Source: Spartinivicinus ruber
GTDB taxonomy: Bacteria; Pseudomonadota; Gammaproteobacteria; Pseudomonadales; Zooshikellaceae
Assembly (NCBI RefSeq): GCF_011009015.1
Contig: NZ_CP048878.1
Span: forward strand, 1,167,501 to 1,231,500
Direction of reading: 5' to 3'
Length of the DNA stretch: 64,000 nt
Part shown: positions 27,078 through 36,222 of the stretch, piece by piece
Position numbering within the stretch: position 1 is the stretch's first letter
How the letters are laid out: each line of letters begins with the position of its first letter
Made by a program: the position numbers and the translations under genes
The notes under the pieces: generated by a model
Told to the model about the DNA's origin: nothing
Database searches by the model: none
The model's input: the letters and a program-made list of their open reading frames with translations, nothing else

Positions 27078-27335
27078 ATGTACCTGACAAGAGATAATAA
27101 GTTAGCCAATCAGGCATCCGATAATCAAAGTTTGCCGGACCAGATTATTTTAATTAAACAGCAATATGCCAAATTGTTGGATGAAAGCTTTTCCAAGTTA
27201 CCTGAGAAGAAGGTAGAATATAGTTTATGGTCTTGGCTAGTGGTGTATGAGGCCTTACAGCGAGTTCTAGATTATAATTTACCCGCTAAAAAATTTGAAG
27301 ATGAGTTAAAAAATGTTATTAGTACCAGGATGTGA
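27078..27335 (+). CDS. Small protein of unknown function
   Basis: 85 residues, soluble, mostly helical, no Cys. GAGGTGA upstream of the ATG is a strong ribosome site. Composition and codon use look native. No family is recognised. It is flanked by 226 bp of AT-rich sequence upstream and a 12-bp hairpin downstream. Confidence 0.6.
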   Translation: MYLTRDNKLANQASDNQSLPDQIILIKQQYAKLLDESFSKLPEKKVEYSLWSWLVVYEALQRVLDYNLPAKKFEDELKNVISTRM

Positions 27336-27381
27336 GTAGCATAGCAGTTATTGGATAATATAGTTGATGAGTTTTATGTAG

Positions 27382-27425
27382 GTAACTCACACAATTTTTA
27401 ACAGTATAAGGCCTGTGTGAGTTAC
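27382..27425. terminator. Inverted repeat between convergent genes
   Basis: GTAACTCACACA and its exact complement (27414-27425) enclose 20 bases, midway between the convergent 85-residue gene and yaaA. It is likely a shared bidirectional terminator although no long T-run follows. Confidence 0.6.
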
Positions 27426-27439
27426 GTAAAAGTTAATTG

Positions 27440-28207
27440 TTATGCTTTTCGGGTGAAAACCCACTCTTTCTCTGATGATAGCTCTGGTTGGTATTGATAG
27501 CCTGCCATATCAAATTGCTTTAATTTTTCAGGATGTTTGATTTTCTTTTTTACTAAATAATTAACCATCATGCCACGGGCTTTTTTGGCTAAGAAGCTAA
27601 TAACTTTATATTGACCATTTTTCCAGTCTTTGAACACGGGGGTAATAATATTTGCATCAAGTAGCTGGGGTTTGACTGCTTTAAAGTATTCATTAGAGGC
27701 TAAATTAATTAGAGGGCCTTTAGCGTCGGTCAATTGTTGATTCAACTGTTGGGTAATTTGTTCTCCCCAAAACTGGTATAAATCTTTTCCATTGGGATTT
27801 TCTAGTTTAGTACCCATTTCCAGTCTATAAGGTTGGATTAGGTCCAATGGTCTTAATACACCATAAAGTCCTGATAATATTCGTAAATGTCGCTGAGCAA
27901 ATTCCAGTTGTTTGTCAGTCAAACTTTCTGCTTCTAAGCCAGTGTATACATCCCCTTTAAAGGCTAATACGGCTTGTTTAGCATTAGTGGGCTTAAATGG
28001 CTGGCTCCACTCTTTAAAGCGAGCCACATTTAACCCTGCAAGCTTATCACTTAGTTTCATTAATTTAGCTAGTTGATCAGGGGTATATTGACGAAGGATT
28101 TTAACTAACGTTTCAGACTGTTTTAGCAACTCAGGCTGGGTGTACTCTGAGGCGGTGGGTGGGGTTTCAAAGTCTAAGGTTTTGGCTGGTGATATAACAG
28201 CTAACAT
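27440..28207 (-). CDS. yaaA: Peroxide stress protein YaaA (DUF328 family)
   Basis: 255 residues. It matches YaaA from the start ([16 protein letters not shown]) through [45 protein letters not shown] (split here by eye) and [16 protein letters not shown]. In E. coli YaaA limits damage from hydrogen peroxide by lowering free iron and belongs to the OxyR regulon; it also binds DNA. I see no obvious OxyR site upstream. Monocistronic. Confidence 0.95.
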   Translation of the reverse strand: MLAVISPAKTLDFETPPTASEYTQPELLKQSETLVKILRQYTPDQLAKLMKLSDKLAGLNVARFKEWSQPFKPTNAKQAVLAFKGDVYTGLEAESLTDKQLEFAQRHLRILSGLYGVLRPLDLIQPYRLEMGTKLENPNGKDLYQFWGEQITQQLNQQLTDAKGPLINLASNEYFKAVKPQLLDANIITPVFKDWKNGQYKVISFLAKKARGMMVNYLVKKKIKHPEKLKQFDMAGYQYQPELSSEKEWVFTRKA

Positions 28208-28347
28208 ATATGGCTCGATGGGTTAGTCTAACAGATAATCTAGTCTAGCGAGCTATACAAAAGATGTATACTTATAGAGGTGATAGGGAAGGTATATAAT
28301 TCTTATGATGGATACTTCTTATATGGTGTATGGTAATACAGTACTGC

Positions 28348-28371
28348 CTTGAGTGCACAAGTGCACTCAAG
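28348..28371 (-). terminator. Hairpin after the PhoH-family gene
   Basis: CTTGAGTGCAC and its complement are separated by two bases, just beyond the phoH stop codon. The arms are perfect. There is no T-tract, so termination strength is uncertain. Confidence 0.5.
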
Positions 28372-28382
28372 AAGTATTAAAA

Positions 28383-29780
28383 TTACAGATTTTGCTCAGC
28401 AAATTCGGCCAATAATGACCTGGGAACCCCTCGTAGTTGAATATTTCCTCCATAGGCAAAGTTTTTAAAGCGTTCTGTTAAATAGGTTAGTCCTGAGCTT
28501 GTTGCGCTAAGATAAGGAGTATCAATTTGTGCCAGGTTGCCCAGGCAAATCACTTTACTACCATTGCCCGCCCGAGTGATGATCGTTTTCATTTGGTGAG
28601 GAGTCAGGTTTTGACACTCATCGATAATAATTAAACTGTGCTGGAAGCTTCTACCACGGATGTAGTTGAGTGACTTAAAATGCAGTGGCACTTTTTTTAG
28701 AATGTAATCAATACTGCTGTGGGTACACTCATCATCGCAGTGGAGTGCTTCCAGGTTGTCGGTGATAGCACCAAGCCAGGGCTCCATTTTTTCTTCTTCA
28801 GTGCCAGGCAAAAAGCCAATATCCTCATCTAATCCTTGCACGCTACGAGTAGCAATAATGCGACGGTAACGCTTGCTGGCAACAGTCATTTCTATCGCGG
28901 CGGCCAGTGCTAAAATCGTTTTTCCTGAGCCGGCAGCACCAGTGAGATTAACCAAGTGAATATCGGGATCTAGTAATAATTGTAGTGCCATTGCTTGATA
29001 TATGTCTCTAGGCTGTAACCCCCAGGCCTCTTGTTGCATCAAGAAATCATGGGAAAGATCCAGAATAGTCACTTCTGTGCTGGTTATGGACTTGATTTGC
29101 CCGATAAAGCCTTGCTCATCCAAAATAAATTTATTGGGGTATACCTCAATTGTCAGGTTATCTTTTGGGATAACGTGTAGTGTTCTGCCTTGCTCTTGAA
29201 TAGTCGACACCTGCTGTATTTGCTCCCAAAATGACCCAGTTACTTCCTGGTAGCCTTTGCTGAGAAATTCAACATCTGTGATCAACTGGTCATTATGATA
29301 GTCCTGTGACTCTATGCCGCAACCTCTGGCTTTTAGACGCATATTGATGTCTTTACTCACCAGGATAACTTTTTCATCTTGGCTAGTATGTTGTAGCGAG
29401 CAGATATGATTAATGATGATATTGTCGTTTGCAGGTGAAAGGAAAGAGACGGCTGGATCATTAGGAGGCATCATAATTGCCAGGGTGCCCAAAGGAGGGG
29501 ACTCATCGTAGCGGCGAATGGGCACGCCTTGCTCTACTTCCGCGGGAGGTGCACAACCAAGAATTTGATCAATAACCCTTATTGCTTGACGACAGTCTGC
29601 TGCGATGGTGTGTTTGCCTGTTTTTAACTTATCAAGCTCCTCTAAAACTGTAATGGGGATAATGACTTTATGTTCATCGAAATTCATTACCGCATTTGGG
29701 TCGTGGATGAGAACGTTGGTATCAAGGACGAAGGTGCGCTTCTGGCTCTTTATTAGCTCAAGCTGGATTGCATCTACCAT
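28383..29780 (-). CDS. PIN-PhoH fusion ATPase/ribonuclease (PhoH2-like)
   Basis: 465 residues. An N-terminal PIN domain (about 15-150) carries acidic residues typical of RNases: FVLDTNVLIHDP, VLEELDKLK, and SKDINMRLKARG. A C-terminal PhoH ATPase domain (about 245-460) has Walker A LTGAAGSGKTILALA, Walker B HSLIIIDECQNLTP, and GNLAQIDTPYL. PhoH2-type proteins are described as sequence-directed RNA helicase/RNases; the target here is unknown. Single gene. Confidence 0.93.
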   Translation of the reverse strand: MVDAIQLELIKSQKRTFVLDTNVLIHDPNAVMNFDEHKVIIPITVLEELDKLKTGKHTIAADCRQAIRVIDQILGCAPPAEVEQGVPIRRYDESPPLGTLAIMMPPNDPAVSFLSPANDNIIINHICSLQHTSQDEKVILVSKDINMRLKARGCGIESQDYHNDQLITDVEFLSKGYQEVTGSFWEQIQQVSTIQEQGRTLHVIPKDNLTIEVYPNKFILDEQGFIGQIKSITSTEVTILDLSHDFLMQQEAWGLQPRDIYQAMALQLLLDPDIHLVNLTGAAGSGKTILALAAAIEMTVASKRYRRIIATRSVQGLDEDIGFLPGTEEEKMEPWLGAITDNLEALHCDDECTHSSIDYILKKVPLHFKSLNYIRGRSFQHSLIIIDECQNLTPHQMKTIITRAGNGSKVICLGNLAQIDTPYLSATSSGLTYLTERFKNFAYGGNIQLRGVPRSLLAEFAEQNL

Positions 29781-30106
29781 AGGTGGGTACCTTTAAGTGC
29801 AAAAGACCGCTAACTAAGGAACACTTGCTCCTAAAGAAACTTGTTCCTGTTTCTTATGTAACTACAACTAAATGGCAGTAGCGTGACTAAAATTAACCTC
29901 CTTGTTTTGATATTAACTCAAAACAGCTAACCCTCAAGTTGAAGTGTTGTTTAAAAAGCAATCAAAAGATGTGTAAACATTTATATTATGCTGATTTAGG
30001 CTGGACGTTAAATTTTTGTAACTGTTGATAGTTAGACAGTGAATACCACCCATGACTTATTTTTAGGTGTAAAAAAACAGTAGGAATAGACTCTAAAAGG
30101 GTATAG
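29781..30106. other. Region upstream of the PhoH-family gene
   Basis: About 325 AT-rich bases. It should contain the phoH-type promoter near 29800-29880. The minus-strand terminator at 30107-30129 marks its right edge. Nothing else is recognisable. Confidence 0.4.
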
Positions 30107-30129
30107 AAAAAAGCCGGCTTGTAGCCGGC
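30107..30129 (-). terminator. Rho-independent terminator, minus strand
   Basis: Read on the minus strand: GCCGGC, five-base loop, GCCGGC, then six T. A textbook intrinsic terminator that does not follow any annotated gene directly; the next minus-strand promoter signal upstream is at 30383-30411. Confidence 0.85.
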
Positions 30130-30376
30130 AATAGTAGTACAGCTATTTAAGACATCTAGATCACAGGAGATCATGACGGCGTACTCTTAAATAGCTAATA
30201 GCGAGAGTAGATAGTCAATGCTTGAGAGCTGATGTTAACTGACTAGCCATTTCAATTTGTACCAGTGAGACTCTTTAAGGCACTAATACTATTAGCACCA
30301 ACACTATTGGGCTGATACAGATTGAGCTAGGCTTACACAGATGAAATGCAGATAAACACCACTAAGCAAAACTAAC
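30107..30376 (-). ncRNA. Candidate SOS-regulated small RNA (about 270 nt)
   Basis: A sigma70-like promoter with a LexA-type box over its -10 region (30376-30411) and a strong intrinsic terminator (30107-30129) face each other on the minus strand with no convincing ORF between. Only very short ORFs exist, such as an 11-codon one starting near 30247 (MASQLTSALKH) and two 9-codon hydrophobic ones with GTG starts. The layout recalls SOS-induced regulatory RNAs or tiny membrane toxins of the TisB/DinQ kind. No similarity to a known RNA is claimed. Confidence 0.5.
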
Positions 30377-30411
30377 TGTATGAATATACAGTATTATGTG
30401 TAGATAGTGAA
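30376..30411 (-). promoter_or_regulatory. LexA box overlapping a sigma70-like promoter
   Basis: CTGTATGAATATACAG at 30376-30391 fits the gammaproteobacterial LexA consensus CTGT-N8-ACAG with an AT-rich centre. On the minus strand TTCACT (30411-30406), a 17-base spacer and TATATT (30388-30383) form a promoter whose -10 lies inside the box, so LexA would block it. Confidence 0.72.
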
Positions 30412-30459
30412 GCACTACCAGTGATAAAATTTGAATTTGAATTAAAAAGGCAGCAACTG

Positions 30460-31920
30460 CTACCTTTTCTTTGGAGGATAGTGCTTCTTATGGTGCCCAG
30501 TTTTTTTATACTGCTTATGTGGTTTGCGATGGTGTTTCTTTATTGGGGATGGCTTCCCTTTAATGGGCAAGCTTTTATTTAGGTAGTCTTCTGGAGGCTG
30601 CTCAATTTTTAATGATATGCCAAGTAGCTGCTCTAGCTCAGGAAGTAAAAAGGCATCGGATTCGCCTGTTAAGCTAATGGCTACGCCAGTTGCCCCAGCG
30701 CGCCCCGTACGACCAATGCGGTGTACATAGTCTTCTAGGTCTTCAGGTAGGTTGTAATTGATTACATGGCTAATGCCATCAATATGAATGCCGCGTCCTG
30801 CTACATCGGTGGCTACTAAAACACGGATTCGACCTTCTCTAAAATCTTCTAGAGTACGCAGGCGCTTTTTTTGAGCTACTTCACCGGATAACAAGTCACA
30901 ACTAATACCAGCTTGGTGAAGTAGCTCCTGTAACTTGCGGGTTTGGTCGCGCCGGTTTGCAAAGACAATAATGCGGTGGAGGTCTTCTTGTAAGATCAGA
31001 TTAACCAGCAGTTTTGCTTTACTGTTTTCTTCAACCATATAGAAACGTTGAGTAACAGTGTCGGTCGTTACCTGCTCTGGTTCAATTTCTACTTTGACAG
31101 GTTGATAGGTCCACTGGTCGATTAAGCGTGAGACATCATCATTAAAAGTGGCGCTAAATAATAGGGTTTGCCTGTCTCCCTGCTTGGGGGTAGCTCTGAC
31201 AATGCGTCTGACTTGGGGGATAAAGCCCATGTCTAACATGCGGTCAGCTTCGTCGATAACCAGTATTTCCACCAAGTCCAGGTGAATATCTTGTTTTTCA
31301 TAGTAATCGATTAATCGGCCAGGTGTAGCAACCACAATATCTAAAAACTCATTATGTAAGTGGCGGCGCTGTTTGTCGTATTCCATCCCTCCCATAACTG
31401 TAGTGATATTAACTGGGCAAAACTTACATAGCTCTTTAGCATCATTGGCTATTTGAATCGCCAGCTCACGAGTTGGAGCCAATATCAATGCGCGTGGTTC
31501 TCCCGCGTAACGGGGGGATGGACTGGGGGTTTCGAGTAGTTGCTTGATGGTGCTGATGAGAAATGCAGCAGTTTTTCCCGTACCTGTTTGAGCACGGCCA
31601 ATTGCATCACGTCCGGCTAGAGTAGCGGCCAATACTTCTGCTTGGATTGGTGTGCAATAACTGAAGCCTAGGTTATGAATTGCTTGCATTAGAGCGTTTG
31701 GTAGCTCAAAGTCATGAAAGCGGGCCTTTTCTTCCACCTCTGGCACACTAAACTGGCTAATATCCCAGCTAGACTTCTTCTTCGCTTTAGCCGAAATAGT
31801 TTTTTTCTTACGGGCGGCTTCGGCGGGCTTCTTTGCTGACTCCTGACTTTCTTGCGGGGGAGGGGGGGCTACTGCTGTATGATGTTTGGGTTTGAATATC
31901 TTATTAAATAGTCTGATCAA
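30460..31920 (-). CDS. rhlB: DEAD-box ATP-dependent RNA helicase RhlB
   Basis: 486 residues. The N-terminal basic/Ala-rich extension (about 1-60) and a Lys/His-rich tail ([17 protein letters not shown] region) flank a full DEAD-box core: Q motif FHDFELP...YCTPIQ, motif I AQTGTGKT, Ib [53 protein letters not shown]. RhlB assists the RNA degradosome. The start is TTG (AGGTGA just upstream), giving [14 protein letters not shown]. Pseudomonas-type RhlB has the same architecture. Confidence 0.93.
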   Translation of the reverse strand: MIRLFNKIFKPKHHTAVAPPPPQESQESAKKPAEAARKKKTISAKAKKKSSWDISQFSVPEVEEKARFHDFELPNALMQAIHNLGFSYCTPIQAEVLAATLAGRDAIGRAQTGTGKTAAFLISTIKQLLETPSPSPRYAGEPRALILAPTRELAIQIANDAKELCKFCPVNITTVMGGMEYDKQRRHLHNEFLDIVVATPGRLIDYYEKQDIHLDLVEILVIDEADRMLDMGFIPQVRRIVRATPKQGDRQTLLFSATFNDDVSRLIDQWTYQPVKVEIEPEQVTTDTVTQRFYMVEENSKAKLLVNLILQEDLHRIIVFANRRDQTRKLQELLHQAGISCDLLSGEVAQKKRLRTLEDFREGRIRVLVATDVAGRGIHIDGISHVINYNLPEDLEDYVHRIGRTGRAGATGVAISLTGESDAFLLPELEQLLGISLKIEQPPEDYLNKSLPIKGKPSPIKKHHRKPHKQYKKTGHHKKHYPPKKR

Positions 31921-32279
31921 AATTCACCTACATGCTTAAGTCACTTAGCTGCAAGGCAACCTTGTTGATAGGATGCACCACTAACTGCTGGAAAATAATA
32001 CGTCTTTTATATAAGTTCGCCAACTTTTTAACACTGACTGTAATTTATCTTCATTAAATGAAGGTTAGCAGAAGAGAATGTGAACTGAGATGGGGGGCAA
32101 TAGGCATGAAAGGGTAACAGCAGTGCTGTTAAAGGAGGCAAGCAAAAACAGAAGTTAGTTTGCTAGAATATTGCTTTTCAAGTATGTAAGCAATTCCTTT
32201 AGCAAGCAATTTGACATTTAGTCATAAGCAGCATCCTTGCTGACATAGTGTTGTAATGCAAAGAGCTTAAGTAAAACTG
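31921..32279. other. Region upstream of rhlB
   Basis: About 360 bases holding the rhlB promoter and leader. There is a short inverted pair TTCATTAAATGAA at about 32050-32062. No gene is recognised. Confidence 0.35.
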
Positions 32280-32759
32280 TTATGCTAGACACTGGAAAGG
32301 AGGCTGAAACCCAACTGTAGGATTTAGTATAGCTTCAGTGGTTTCTCCTATTCGGCAAAACAGAAAGGGTTGTTTGATGGTATCTTGCTGATACTCTGCA
32401 ACTATTTCTATATTGCCTACCAGCTCCCTACTAAAGTTAGTTTGCTCTTCAATGGGAATACGGTATTCAGTGTGTTCAGGCCCGCCAATCCGTTTAACTT
32501 CAAACTGTTCCAGGTAGCTGGAAGCAATTTCAAGGCGAATCACATAGGCTTGCCCATGCTTGGGCAGGTACCATTCTTGAGCTATTTGTTTCGCAAAAGA
32601 CTCATGTAATAGTGGATAAAAAAACTTTTGGCCAAAAACATGTGATGGTATCTGGCTAAAACCAAGGTTCTTTAATGCTTCAAATTGCTCAGGCCCAATC
32701 GGCCGAAAAAGCGCTGTTGTTTTCATTTTGTGCCTGTCTGGAACAAGGTTCTCTTCCAT
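32280..32759 (-). CDS. Conserved hypothetical protein
   Basis: 159 residues; the true start may be the internal Met at 32726 (MKTTALFRPIGPEQF), which gives the N-terminus I associate with a small conserved family of unproven function, sometimes labelled as ADP-ribosylation/crystallin J1-related. Features: FGQKFFYPLLHESFAKQIA, VKRIGGPEHTEYRIPIEE, NFSRELVGNIEIVAEY. Soluble, no signal peptide. Function not assigned. Confidence 0.68.
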   Translation of the reverse strand: MEENLVPDRHKMKTTALFRPIGPEQFEALKNLGFSQIPSHVFGQKFFYPLLHESFAKQIAQEWYLPKHGQAYVIRLEIASSYLEQFEVKRIGGPEHTEYRIPIEEQTNFSRELVGNIEIVAEYQQDTIKQPFLFCRIGETTEAILNPTVGFQPPFQCLA

Positions 32760-33066
32760 TAGCTTGTAGTAAGTAGTATAGGGAATACGAATTAAAGTGC
32801 TGTGCGGCTGTTAATATTTTTTTATTGCCATAGTGAAATCATGTTTAAACTTGTTGCTAATTCTCACTGTTACTTGACTCAACTAAGCAGGCATATGCTA
32901 TTGAGCTGCTAACATTTGTTGGAATGTAGCGATAAGTATTAGTTTAGTGCTTTTTAGGGACTTCTACTCCTCATGAGTGATTTTTTTGCGCTAGCTTCAC
33001 GATAGTAAATTGTCATTTTTCTAGTTTGAGTGATAGATCACTATTTTCTGTCTTTGTTAACGTTAG
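32760..33066. other. Intergenic region, nothing recognised
   Basis: About 307 AT-rich bases between two minus-strand genes. No repeat, hairpin or credible ORF was noticed. Confidence 0.4.
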
Positions 33067-33912
33067 TTAATAGGCTGGTTTGGAAGTGATTACATTAATC
33101 TCTTTTGTCACATTAATTTGGGCTCTTGGCGGATTGCTTGATTTTGTGACAAGTAAGGCTTCATTAATGCTTTTAGTTAAACCTCTATCTCGTGGAATAA
33201 TATGTGTGGCACTATTTCCAGCTAGAGCAACATTACTCATGAAAGCAACATGAGATTGGTTACCAATAGCCAATGAAAATAGTTGTTTATTACCAATGTG
33301 CTTTTGAGCAAATTCCTGCAGTTGTTGATAACCAAGTTGACCATTGGAAAGTAAGATGATTTGGCTGCTCTTGATATCCTTTGGCTTAGACGATGACATG
33401 GTAAATTGCAGTGCTGATAGTAGGTTGCCTTTACCATTAATGACTAGTTCATCTACAAAAGCGATAGCATCAGCGATGCTCAGCATGTTTGCTCGTTGTG
33501 AGTTGGCAAATAATGGGGAGGCGTCGCTGTTGACTGTAAAAATATTGAAGCGGTCAGCAGGTGTAAGTTGTAGTAGGACTTTAACTAATAGCTGTTTAGC
33601 CACAGCTAAATCAGGTTTAGACATGAATTGCGAGTTATCGATAATAAATAATTGCTCTCTGGTTGCGAGGGAGTTTGCTATTGGTGTGGTGTTTTTCTGG
33701 TTGGTTATTGATCGATTACTAGCTCTAATTGTTTGTCCGTTTCGACTGAGGGCAAAGGGATGTAATGATGAGTCAGTATGAGCTACACCTGCTCGCAGGC
33801 TGGCAAACAGGGTCATTGTTATTGCCAAGACTAGGCAGCTATAAACTATATAACGCAGTTTATAGCTGATATAGGTTTCACCTTTACTTGGTTTCATCTT
33901 ATTAATATTCAT
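33067..33912 (-). CDS. Von Willebrand factor A domain protein with degenerate MIDAS
   Basis: 281 residues. One membrane helix near the N-terminus (about 22-42, YSCLVLAITMTLFASLRAGVA) is followed by a VWA domain (about 87-255) with QLFIIDNSQFM, LLVKVLLQLTPADRFNIFTVNSDA, IILLSNGQL and FSLAIGNQ. The MIDAS should read DxSxS; here it is DNSQF, so the last metal ligand is lost. It resembles the VWA part of marine VIT-VWA proteins but is truncated on both sides, with neither VIT domain nor C-terminal membrane anchor. Confidence 0.75.
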   Translation of the reverse strand: MNINKMKPSKGETYISYKLRYIVYSCLVLAITMTLFASLRAGVAHTDSSLHPFALSRNGQTIRASNRSITNQKNTTPIANSLATREQLFIIDNSQFMSKPDLAVAKQLLVKVLLQLTPADRFNIFTVNSDASPLFANSQRANMLSIADAIAFVDELVINGKGNLLSALQFTMSSSKPKDIKSSQIILLSNGQLGYQQLQEFAQKHIGNKQLFSLAIGNQSHVAFMSNVALAGNSATHIIPRDRGLTKSINEALLVTKSSNPPRAQINVTKEINVITSKPAY

Positions 33913-34220
33913 CTACTGTTGCCCCTTTTGACTCCCTGGTTTGTATATACTATGCATTTGCTCCACAAATGACGTTAAGGGCTGGTTGATCTTAATAGGC
34001 ACAAATACACAGAAAGTGTACTTTTTGAGCCGCTCTTTTTTGAAATAATTAAATCAAGTAACTCGGCCAGCCCAGAGACTAAATCAGGTAATCTGATGGT
34101 GAATTATGGCAAATTATGGCAGATAAAGTCTTTTTTTCAAAAAGATAAGCAAAATAGGGAGAATTGGAAGTGCAGGGATACAATAACTAGAAATAATAAA
34201 TCCAACACAGAGTGAGTTAC
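33913..34220. other. Intergenic region, nothing recognised
   Basis: About 308 AT-rich bases. A short tandem-like echo (GGTGAATTATGGCAAATTATGGCAG) lies at about 34096-34120. No gene or terminator was identified. Confidence 0.35.
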
Positions 34221-34418
34221 TCACGCTTTTTTGATGGGAAAAAGAAACACTAACTTTTGGTAGCAACTCGAACATAAATAACGGTATGGATAAAAACTAC
34301 CGCAGCTTTCTTCAACTAGTTTTAGTGAAAAAATTTTCCCGTTAATGGTAGTTGCACAGCTTTCGCAGTATAGCTTTTCAGTATTGTTTGCTTCAGGTTT
34401 AACCTTAAATAACCGCAT
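34221..34418 (-). CDS. Small zinc-ribbon-like protein
   Basis: About 65 residues from the ATG at 34418 (MRLFKVKPE), preceded by AAGG at good distance; this is preferred over the longer start at 34442. Two CxxC pairs, YCESCATTI and LCSSCYQKL, suggest one zinc-binding knuckle. No family recognised. Confidence 0.58.
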   Translation of the reverse strand: MRLFKVKPEANNTEKLYCESCATTINGKIFSLKLVEESCGSFYPYRYLCSSCYQKLVFLFPIKKA

Positions 34419-34723
34419 AATCACTACCTTAAAAAATTCCACTTTGTCTATATTTTATATTCGCTAGGTAGGAGTAGTATAGGAATCTTAGCTTAAACAA
34501 AGCTTAAACAGAGAACTAAGCTTTATTTAAGCTGGGTTGATTGTAATTTAATCAAAAAAGTGGGGTGACTTTATTGCTGAATGTTGTATGAATAGTTTTT
34601 TTATTTACTTTGCGCAGTAGGAACTGCACTGGTTCTTTTTACAATGAATTAGAAAGTGGTTTTAACTAGCAGTGGTGTATCAGTTAGCCACTTTGATTGT
34701 GAAGGCAGAAAAATATCAGAATA

Positions 34724-35014
34724 TTAGTGCCCCCAGAGTGAACACTTTATCTTTCCTACAGTGACTATCTCGCAATATTTTACCTTGCTTGTTTCTGTAT
34801 CAATAACCCAAATGCCTCGGTTATTTACCGAGCCAGGAGTTACTCCCATGTATCTTCCAGATGAAACAGGTTGCGAGCTGTCAATCGCTGGAGCCTTGTT
34901 GTCTTTATCTGTAGTATTGGTTTTGCTGAATACGTTATTACACGAAATAGCTAAAAAAATACTAAAGAATATTTTTATACGGTTTGTATAGATTTTTGTC
35001 ATAGTGCTTCTCAT
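34724..35014 (-). CDS. Small exported protein, unknown
   Basis: About 96 residues starting at MRSTMTKIYTNR; a longer reading from 35092 is possible but adds a low-complexity leader. The hydrophobic stretch IKIFFSIFLAISCNNVFS is a signal peptide or a weak lipoprotein signal. The short mature part (SGRYMGVTPGS, RGIWVIDTETSKVKYC) has a beta-propeller-like strand pair with two Cys near the end. Function unknown. Confidence 0.5.
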   Translation of the reverse strand: MRSTMTKIYTNRIKIFFSIFLAISCNNVFSKTNTTDKDNKAPAIDSSQPVSSGRYMGVTPGSVNNRGIWVIDTETSKVKYCEIVTVGKIKCSLWGH

Positions 35015-35427
35015 AATGGTAAAACCTGTGTTATTAGTATAGGTGCTTGTATGAACTTTGCGAGTCATCATCCAAAATATTAGTTCAATCAATTCAGTTT
35101 CTCTTAAAAGCTATTTTGCTACGAGTGAAAGTAATTAATACTTTAAAGTCGTTGTAGCATATATGGTGTTATTTGGTTGCAATAGTGTAATTAAATATGG
35201 GGTTAACTTATTAGTTAGGGTTTTGTAATTAAACTAGAATTAATAAAAAAATATTATAGATAGCTGCGTGAAATTAAAGGCAGGAATATTAGGATTAGCT
35301 TAATACATATCCAAATGGCTATGTGCTAGGGTATGAAGATGGTATCTCATTTGTTCTGTTTATTTGCAAAAAATACTATATATAATAGTTGCCGCTTTAG
35401 CCTTAAACTACAACGAGATAATTTAGT
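35015..35427. other. Divergent promoter region
   Basis: About 410 AT-rich bases between two divergent genes for small exported proteins. Only generic AT-rich promoter-like stretches are seen. Confidence 0.35.
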
Positions 35428-35844
35428 ATGATGAACTATAAAAAAATCCTGACAACGACTGCTTTAATTATCGTCAATATTCCTATTGTATTTGCTGATA
35501 CTACAAGTGTGTTTTGTGCCAACTCAGATGGATCTCATTGGGAATGGTTAGAGGATGACTCAAATAGTCAAGTAAATATAACTGGCTTATGGTCAGTTAG
35601 TGCTTTACCTAATCAAAAATACTTTAGGCATTTTAATATTTCTGAGGCTGAGTATTTGACAGTAAATGCTCTGTGCCAAGAGAAATACTCTTCAGAGTAT
35701 CGGGCACATCCAGCTGACAATCGTTTTAATGGTTGGTATTTATTCAAGGTGAGTAAGCCTAATGTTAATTTTTATTTTTCTGATGGTAAGTATGAGGTTT
35801 ACACGGTTAATCAGCTTGAGGCTAATTTTCAGTTAAGGGTCTGA
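35428..35844 (+). CDS. Small secreted protein, unknown
   Basis: 138 residues. A signal peptide (KILTTTALIIVNIPIVFA) precedes a mature part with two Cys (VFCANSD and ALCQEKYSS) that could pair, several aromatic residues and a C-terminal strand-rich region. No family recognised. It converges with the glutaredoxin-like gene across 42 bp. Confidence 0.6.
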   Translation: MMNYKKILTTTALIIVNIPIVFADTTSVFCANSDGSHWEWLEDDSNSQVNITGLWSVSALPNQKYFRHFNISEAEYLTVNALCQEKYSSEYRAHPADNRFNGWYLFKVSKPNVNFYFSDGKYEVYTVNQLEANFQLRV

Positions 35845-35886
35845 TAGGTGTTTGCTAGCCTTTTTAGAATAGGCTAGCTTGAAAAA

Positions 35887-36222
35887 TCATAAATTATAAT
35901 TTTCCATATATTGTTCTATTTCTCTTGGGTTGAGGCCAACTGTTACTTGATCGCCAATCAGTATGGTTGGTACACCTCTAGTGCCTAAACGTTTATAATA
36001 GTCATAAGCAACAGCATCTTTCTCTATATCTACTTCGCAATACTTGTAGTTTTTTCTGTCAAGATATTCTCCTGCACTTTTACAGACAGGACACCAGCTG
36101 GTTGAAAACATAATAATATCGCAGGTAGGGTTAACTTCTCTAGCTGTAAATGGAGCAGTACTGGGTTTGAGGACAAAAAATGCTGCTATGAGTACAATGA
36201 TAACTAATACGAATTTATTCAT
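35887..36222 (-). CDS. Membrane-anchored glutaredoxin-family protein
   Basis: 111 residues. One N-terminal helix (about 3-18) anchors or exports a glutaredoxin-like domain (about 34-108). The redox motif CPVC is at residues 44-47 (FSTSWCPVCKSAGEYL), the cis-Pro loop is RGVPTILIGD, and LNPREIEQYM lies near the end. It should face the periplasm, where it could reduce or oxidise thiols; its reductant partner is not evident. Confidence 0.85.
   Translation of the reverse strand: MNKFVLVIIVLIAAFFVLKPSTAPFTAREVNPTCDIIMFSTSWCPVCKSAGEYLDRKNYKYCEVDIEKDAVAYDYYKRLGTRGVPTILIGDQVTVGLNPREIEQYMENYNL

Noticed and set aside
29986-30174. 62-codon minus-strand ORF near the SOS RNA candidate
   Set aside because: It reads straight through the intrinsic terminator at 30107-30129, so it is not a sensible product of that transcript.
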